From HGM04593 sp045592125 (lineage in GTDB: Bacteria; Bacteroidota; Bacteroidia; Bacteroidales; Bacteroidaceae), in contig JAZNUE010000027.1 of the NCBI GenBank assembly GCA_045592125.1, positions 17,350 through 81,349 on the forward strand: a stretch of 64,000 nucleotides of DNA. The letters run 5' to 3'. This document shows, one piece after another, positions 59,340 through 64,000 of the stretch (position 1 is the first letter of the stretch; every line of letters starts with the position of its first letter). The notes beneath the pieces were generated by a model. That model ran no database searches. It worked only from the letters and a program-made list of their open reading frames with translations, and was not told where the DNA came from. A program made the position numbers and the translations under genes.

Positions 59340-61442
59340 TTATTCTATTGCTGCATAGGGATGCTCCTTAATATACCATTCCAGATTTTTAATGTCAATG
59401 TCTTTACTATTCTCTTTGTAGAATTTTTCTAAAGCGTCCTTTAGCAATTCCATCAAATCAGCAGAACTTTTGCAGGTCTCAGGCCTTACCCCAGCAATAA
59501 TTGCTAGCTTTTCCTTGAGTTTGTCTTTTTCTCTATCAATCAGGATTTCGTCTAGTGCTGTGCGTAGGTATCCTATAAAAGAGTCTTTCGTCTCATCCCT
59601 GAACTCTTCCAATTTTTTATTTCCTTTTTCGTATTCCCTACGCAGCTTCATCAATATATTGCATATCTGCAGTGTCTTGAAGAGTACATACTTCACGATG
59701 TCCAGTACGTTTTCGCTAGAGACGGTCCAGTCCTTTTTCTTCTCGGCAAAGGCCAGCTTTAGTGCGAGAGCCAAGAACTTAGGCCGTGCGTGCTTGAAGT
59801 CATTTATATTGGGGGTTGTTGTTATTCCTCCTGTATGCTTGCTATAATTATGAGTAGGGATTGATACCCCGGTTATTTTAGGGAGGCCCTCTTCCTTCTC
59901 AGATGATGCCAATACTAAGATGTCTGGAAAATCTTCGTATCTCTGCAGTTGCTCGTATATAGATGATGCCTGGTGTGTGGCAGTCTCTCCTTTATCATTG
60001 GTCCGAATCTGCAACCCGGTACCAAGTATGCACTTGTTGTACTTCCTTACCTGTCTGTATGTATAGGCCTTTGTCCATCCTATGCTGCTGGCCATTACCA
60101 TAGAATTGTCAAATACCCTGGCTTCTTCTTCCAGTCTCTTTACTATATCATTGTGCGTCTTTCCACCATTATTGCAGATGTTCAGGTGCATATTCTCTAT
60201 CGTCTCGAATGAGCATAAGCATATATCCGCCTGATTCATGCACATGTGCAAGACAATGTCTGATATGGCGCCATCGTGTCGCAATGTATCATCATCGTCA
60301 AGCATAATGGCGATATCTCTCTCCTTTGCGACCATAAGGAAAAGCTCTCGAATACGGAATGCTGAGCCTGCCGGTCCTTCGCATACCTCCTGATTGTATG
60401 ATATGAGTTCTTCCCATTTCTTGTCGGCTTTACCCTGTCTCTGGTCAGGCCTGTCTTGGATAGCATTGATAATCGTTGTTATTTCCGGATCCTTTGTCCC
60501 CGATTTGTCTGCGCTCTCTACGTCATCCAAAATGATAACCCTGATATTAGGGTAGTCTTGTCTAGTTACAGAGCGCAAGGCGTTTTCTAGATATCTGTAT
60601 CCTTTATCCTTGCTCTTGTCCTTGTTTTTGTCCTTGTCCTTGTCTTCCTTTTTCGTTGTTCTTATCAATATAAACGCTGTAGGGTACTCATTGGGCGAAA
60701 AAGGCATATCCGATTTGCCTTCTATTCCCTTGCAGACATTTTCCATATGTCCTAATTTCATGAGAAATTTAACGGCAAACGTCTTTGCTGTTACTGAGAG
60801 TATTAGTATCAGCATGACCAAGACTGCCAGAACTGCCGTTAAAGAAACTAAAATATGTGTCAGCTCTATTGCAAGGTTTCCTTCTATCAGATATTGTACA
60901 AGGTTAACAGTGGATATAGCTAGTTGCGTAGGAATGGCAAGGTATAGTATAAATATCAATGTCGTTGCAGTATCATTCATATACCTCATCTCATCATCCG
61001 CATCTTCTCTGGCTCCTTTGAACATATACTCTACCACTCGGTCCAGCAATTCGCCTGGGCGCTTTACCATATAAATCCAATCGGGGATGCGGCGCCCTTC
61101 CTCACGGCTGTCCTTAAGCTCATTGCATAGATGATTCACATCCAGCCTTATGTATGGGAACAGAAACTTCCTCCATCCTACAAACTTTGAAATTTTGCAG
61201 TTACGGGAAAGCGACATGCGGAGGCCAAAGAATAATACTCCAACGAAATACATTACCGCAATAGCGACTGTAATCCCTATTCCGCCAATAGATTTAAGGG
61301 ATTCTAGGACTGCATTGCCGGTTATTGCTTCGCTGATACCTGCCATGTTGCTGTTGCAGGAATATAGCAGGTATGCTATTGCTAATGCAAAGCCGCCAGT
61401 AAAGACAAATCTTACCAGGCTTGAGAATTTTAAGGAACTCAT
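59340..61442 (-). CDS. Membrane glycosyltransferase-like protein with KD-repeat insert
   Basis: 700 residues. Four membrane helices (about 11-29, 54-76, 160-180, 195-216) precede a GT-A-like domain: EYPTAFILIRTTKK, ALRSVTRQDYPNIRVIILDD and the DxD-type IAIMLDDDDTLRHDG (metal/nucleotide-sugar site at 382-385). A KDKDKNKDKSKDK insert (about 266-280) interrupts the first strand region. The C-terminal 150 residues are charged helices. The sugar and acceptor are unknown. Base composition is more AT-rich than the neighbours, suggesting transfer, and both gene flanks carry repeats. Confidence 0.7.
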   Translation of the reverse strand: MSSLKFSSLVRFVFTGGFALAIAYLLYSCNSNMAGISEAITGNAVLESLKSIGGIGITVAIAVMYFVGVLFFGLRMSLSRNCKISKFVGWRKFLFPYIRLDVNHLCNELKDSREEGRRIPDWIYMVKRPGELLDRVVEYMFKGAREDADDEMRYMNDTATTLIFILYLAIPTQLAISTVNLVQYLIEGNLAIELTHILVSLTAVLAVLVMLILILSVTAKTFAVKFLMKLGHMENVCKGIEGKSDMPFSPNEYPTAFILIRTTKKEDKDKDKNKDKSKDKGYRYLENALRSVTRQDYPNIRVIILDDVESADKSGTKDPEITTIINAIQDRPDQRQGKADKKWEELISYNQEVCEGPAGSAFRIRELFLMVAKERDIAIMLDDDDTLRHDGAISDIVLHMCMNQADICLCSFETIENMHLNICNNGGKTHNDIVKRLEEEARVFDNSMVMASSIGWTKAYTYRQVRKYNKCILGTGLQIRTNDKGETATHQASSIYEQLQRYEDFPDILVLASSEKEEGLPKITGVSIPTHNYSKHTGGITTTPNINDFKHARPKFLALALKLAFAEKKKDWTVSSENVLDIVKYVLFKTLQICNILMKLRREYEKGNKKLEEFRDETKDSFIGYLRTALDEILIDREKDKLKEKLAIIAGVRPETCKSSADLMELLKDALEKFYKENSKDIDIKNLEWYIKEHPYAAIE

Positions 61443-61562
61443 AATGATTTTCTCTTAGATTACAATATTGCTATTATCGGAATGTCTTGTATGCTGAACG
61501 AAATGGGCTGGCCCTAGAACAGTTGCTGCTGAACCTCCTTGTAACGTGGACAAAAAGCCTTA

Positions 61563-61967
61563 TTATTCGGCCTTAGGCCTTTCTTCTTTTGGTTCTGTGA
61601 TATCTGCTTTCAGGCGTACAACGTTCTTCCGCGGGATGGTGTTTGTGTATACGTATATTGACTTGAGGAAGCGCCCGTTGCGCCCTTCGGGGAAGAGCGT
61701 GGCTGTAACAGTGCCGCTCTCTCCAGGCATTATTGGCTCCTTGCTGTGCGTTGCGCTAACGCAGCCGCAGCTCACGTATACCCCTTCGATGAGAAGAGGG
61801 GCGTCTCCCTTGTTCACAACCTCGAACACGCCGCTCACCGAGTCGGCGTCCTCGTATACCGTGCCTATGTCGAGTGTCCTCACGGGGAACTCCACGGCGG
61901 CCTGCGCAAGCAGCATGGCCGGCGCGGCAAGCAAAATGGCTGATATTGTCAGCAGTCTATGCCTCAT
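61563..61967 (-). CDS. DUF1573 periplasmic protein
   Basis: 134 residues from the ATG of MRHRLLTISA; the upstream 23 codons lack signal character. The signal peptide (about 1-20) is followed by one Ig-like DUF1573 domain: LDIGTVYEDADSVSGVFEVVNKGDAPLLIEGV then SCGCVSATHSKEPIMPGESG. Such proteins are abundant in Bacteroidota and are exported; a beta-sandwich partner or chaperone role is possible. The 120-bp gap to the glycosyltransferase (61443-61562) holds nothing clear. Confidence 0.85.
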   Translation of the reverse strand: MRHRLLTISAILLAAPAMLLAQAAVEFPVRTLDIGTVYEDADSVSGVFEVVNKGDAPLLIEGVYVSCGCVSATHSKEPIMPGESGTVTATLFPEGRNGRFLKSIYVYTNTIPRKNVVRLKADITEPKEERPKAE

Positions 61968-62032
61968 ATGGCAGAATGATTCTGGTTTACATCCCAAAAG
62001 TAATGAAAACTTTCTCCTTTTGCAAGAGTGCC

Positions 62033-62494
62033 TCATTTGCTGTCCTGCAGATAATCAATGGGATTAAGGTAGAACATCTTTTGCCAGCCGAGCGGGGCGC
62101 TGTCAATGCGCCAAGGGTAGGGGACAAGCGTCCCTATTCCATAATGGAGGTGTGCCGGGGTTGTGCCCGCATTGCCTGTGTTGCCCACCGTGCCAATCTC
62201 AGTGTCTTGTGTTACAAAGGCAAACGGCCTTGTCCTTATCCCATCCAGGTGAGCGTAATAGTGCAGCCTCCATTTTGGGCCAAGCGTTACGACAAACTTG
62301 CCGCCTTTGCCATATTCTGTGGCAAGGAGTACAATTCCCCACGTGGCCGAGTGTACGCTTGTGCCTTTCTTTGCGAACACGTCAACGCCTTTGTGCACGA
62401 TGGAACTTCCCCATCCCTCGTACCAACCCGACTTGTAGTACTGATCTATCTGTGTATTTCCATCTTTCTTCCAACTATAACCTGTCTCATAGTT
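62033..62494 (-). pseudogene. 5'-truncated M23-family peptidase
   Basis: The open frame runs from a stop at 62495-62497 and has no ATG; the first possible start is a GTG at 62398. From YSWKKDGNTQIDQYYKSGWY it proceeds to HKGVDVFAKKGTSVHSATWG, LGPKWRLHYYAHLDGIRTRP and HLHYG, so the zinc ligands HxxxD and HxH remain. Full-length relatives have an N-terminal membrane helix and about 60 more residues, missing here. An IS21-like end and rearranged DNA lie just upstream. It is probably inactive, or made as an unsecreted domain. Confidence 0.65.
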
Positions 62495-62625
62495 TCAATT
62501 TTATTCACTGCAAAAATAGAATATTCTCTCTAAAAACACGCCTATACTGTGCTGAAATTGAAAAAATAAAGCAGTTTTCGCAGAGTATCGCCCTTTTTTC
62601 GTACACCCTACGGTTCTGTCTGTGG

Positions 62626-62706
62626 CTATCCCTAGAAAAGGTTGACACTTTTTAGAACGGTTAACGAATAGGGTTTACATTACAACTGAAACGGTTTACA
62701 TCAGTC
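62626..62706. mobile_element. 81-bp repeat resembling an IS21-family end, better-kept copy
   Basis: On the minus strand it holds TGTAAACCGT, TGTAAACCCT, GTTAACCGT and TGTCAACCTT, iterated TGTnAACC motifs as in IS21-family terminal repeats, and ends CTAGGGATAG. It is the counterpart of 56279-56359. No istA/istB gene is between them, so only ends or solo remnants are left. Confidence 0.55.
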
Positions 62707-62779
62707 TCTTTGGTGAGTAATGGCTGCATTCGTTGTAAATGTAAATGAATTCCCATTCACTCATTTGCGCATTACTAGC

Positions 62780-62863
62780 CCGATACCGAGGAAACCCATC
62801 ATCTCCACGTGTGCCGGAACTGATGAAGAACCTGCGAACTGTGCGTCTGAGTGCATGCGGCCC
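62780..62863 (-). pseudogene. Copied fragment of the GGGtGRT gene
   Basis: 84 bp match 63038-63121 at 80 of 84 positions (about 95%). The copy encodes GRMHSDAQFAGSSSVPAHVE and the following MMGFLGIG (residues 288-315 of the intact protein), then diverges and stops. It lies between the IS21-like end and the terminator of the intact gene. It is a recent partial duplication. Confidence 0.85.
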
Positions 62864-62903
62864 CCAATTATGACAAGGCGGTCATGTCTACCATACTACA
62901 AAA

Positions 62904-62930
62904 AAGGAGAGAACCGTCGGTCCTCTCCTT
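62904..62930 (-). terminator. Terminator of the GGGtGRT gene
   Basis: AAGGAGAG/CTCTCCTT with an inner ACC/GGT pair, followed on the minus strand by TTTTTTGTAG. It is 40 bp past the stop. Confidence 0.8.
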
Positions 62931-62936
62931 GCTGTA

Positions 62937-62966
62937 TGAGAATCCTTCGCTTGCGCTCAGGATGAC
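62937..62966. repeat. Half copy of the TGTCAT repeat
   Basis: On the minus strand, GTCATCCTGAGCGCAAGCGA then AGGATTCTCA is a single left arm of the family, here between the GGGtGRT stop and its terminator. Confidence 0.6.
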
Positions 62967-62970
62967 GTTC

Positions 62971-63981
62971 TTACTTTGACAGTGCACCAGCGATATCCAC
63001 TGCGATAGCAACAGTTGCACCTACCATTGGGTTGTTACCGATACCCAGGAAGCCCATCATCTCCACGTGTGCTGGAACTGATGAAGAACCTGCGAACTGT
63101 GCGTCTGAGTGCATACGGCCCATTGTGTCGGTCATGCCGTAAGAAGCGGGACCTGCAGCCATGTTGTCTGGGTGCAGTGTGCGGCCTGTACCGCCGCCTG
63201 ATGCTACTGAGAAGTAGTTCTTGCCGGCGAGGATACGCTCCTTCTTGTATGTGCCTGCAACTGGGTGCTGGAAGCGTGTGGGGTTGGTTGAGTTACCTGT
63301 GATAGATACGTCAACGCCTTCCTTCCACATGATGGCAACGCCTTCGCGAACGTCATCGGCACCGTAGCAGCGTACCTTTGCGCGAGGACCGTCGCTGTAT
63401 GCGATTTCGCGTACAACCTTCAGCTCGCCTGTGAAGTAGTCGAATTCAGTCTGTACATATGTGAAACCGTTGATACGTGAGATAATCTGTGCGGCGTCCT
63501 TGCCAAGGCCGTTGAGGATACAGCGGAGAGGCTCCTTGCGAACCTTGTCTGCCTTTGCTGCAATCTTGATGGCACCCTCTGCGGCAGCGAATGACTCGTG
63601 GCCTGCGAGGAATGCGAAGCACTTTGTCTCCTCGCGGAGCAAACGTGCGGCAAGGTTGCCATGGCCGATACCTACCTTGCGGTCGTCGGCTACTGAACCT
63701 GGGATACAGAATGCCTGGAGACCAAGACCGATAGCCTCAGCAGCGTCAGCCGCATTCGCGCAGCCCTTCTTCAATGCAATTGCAGCACCTACAACATAGG
63801 CCCACTTTGCGTTCTCGAAACAGATAGGCTGTGTCTCCTCACAAATCTTGTAAGGGTCAATGCCATACTGCTCGCAAATCTCGTTAGCCTCTTCGATAGA
63901 AGCGATACCGTTCTCGTTAAGTACAGCGAGGATCTGCTTGATACGACGATCCTGACTTTCAAATTTTACGGGTCTTATCAT
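62971..63981 (-). CDS. GGGtGRT-family protein
   Basis: 336 residues, named after its own motif ASGGGTGRTLHP (GGGTGRT at 262-268). Conserved Gly/Ala-rich parts and several Cys (C48, C54, C74, C92, C121, C154, C205) are visible. The family is widespread in anaerobic Firmicutes and Bacteroidota and often sits beside Fe-S or NifU-like genes, but its function is not established. A strong ribosome site, AAGGAGG, lies 8 nt before the ATG (63990-63996), unusual in this window and suggesting high expression. Confidence 0.9.
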   Translation of the reverse strand: MIRPVKFESQDRRIKQILAVLNENGIASIEEANEICEQYGIDPYKICEETQPICFENAKWAYVVGAAIALKKGCANAADAAEAIGLGLQAFCIPGSVADDRKVGIGHGNLAARLLREETKCFAFLAGHESFAAAEGAIKIAAKADKVRKEPLRCILNGLGKDAAQIISRINGFTYVQTEFDYFTGELKVVREIAYSDGPRAKVRCYGADDVREGVAIMWKEGVDVSITGNSTNPTRFQHPVAGTYKKERILAGKNYFSVASGGGTGRTLHPDNMAAGPASYGMTDTMGRMHSDAQFAGSSSVPAHVEMMGFLGIGNNPMVGATVAIAVDIAGALSK

Positions 63982-64000
63982 AGCTTTGTCCTCCTTATTC

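Overview
The window looks like chromosomal DNA from a gut-type Bacteroidales bacterium (Bacteroides/Prevotella/Muribaculaceae range; genus not resolved). The evidence is promoters of the Bacteroidota form (TTG near -33, TAnnTTTG near -7), a tmRNA with tag (A)GNNNYALAA, the order rimP-nusA-infB-cvpA-sufBCDS, a DUF1573 protein, a GGGtGRT protein and few Shine-Dalgarno sites.

Layout. 1-6.3 kb: a minus-strand efflux operon (TolC, HlyD-type adaptor, start of an ABC permease) faces a plus-strand NtrC-type regulator and histidine kinase. The gap holds a sigma-54 promoter and two palindromic enhancer-like sites. 6.3-10.6 kb: a 56-residue conserved-looking small protein, an ECF sigma factor, a secreted sialidase and a DUF1295 membrane enzyme. 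10.6-11.6 kb: a cluster of two dispersed repeat families plus two tRNA-Asn genes. 11.8-24.8 kb: an S41 protease, then rimP-nusA-infB-cvpA (with a terminator hairpin in the leader), sufBCDS and rnhB. 24.8-32 kb: endonuclease IV, a PiT-type phosphate transporter with a PhoU-like tail, a coiled-coil protein with zapA, rny, an HD hydrolase and mntP. 32.3-35.8 kb: a complete GDP-mannose to GDP-L-fucose cassette. 35.8-42 kb: tmRNA, a Sel1-repeat remnant, a thiamine uptake/activation operon behind a TPP riboswitch (TonB receptor, PnuT-like carrier, thiamine pyrophosphokinase) and a YihY protein. 41.9-44 kb: groES-groEL.

44-50.6 kb: a glycerophosphodiesterase, then the most unusual locus. A 1385-residue STAND/NACHT-like NTPase with a HEPN-like R-x5-H motif near its N terminus is divergent from a 410-residue protein with two C-terminal membrane helices in a CorA-like layout. 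Each gene has its own promoter-like box. This is the best candidate for an undescribed system, perhaps a conflict or stress sensor with a membrane partner; the function is inferred. A tRNA-Ala follows, then a compact N-degron operon (clpS, clpA, aat).

54-64 kb: a more disturbed segment. It has an anchored protein with repeated NPCBM-like modules, a helicase with an HRDC-like tail, a small AraC-type regulator, a membrane glycosyltransferase with a KD-repeat insert, a DUF1573 protein, a 5'-truncated M23 peptidase, two 81-bp repeats resembling IS21-family ends, an 84-bp copied fragment of the GGGtGRT gene, and the intact GGGtGRT gene. The 81-bp repeats bracket about 6.3 kb in the same orientation.

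All functions are from reading the sequence; no database search was run.
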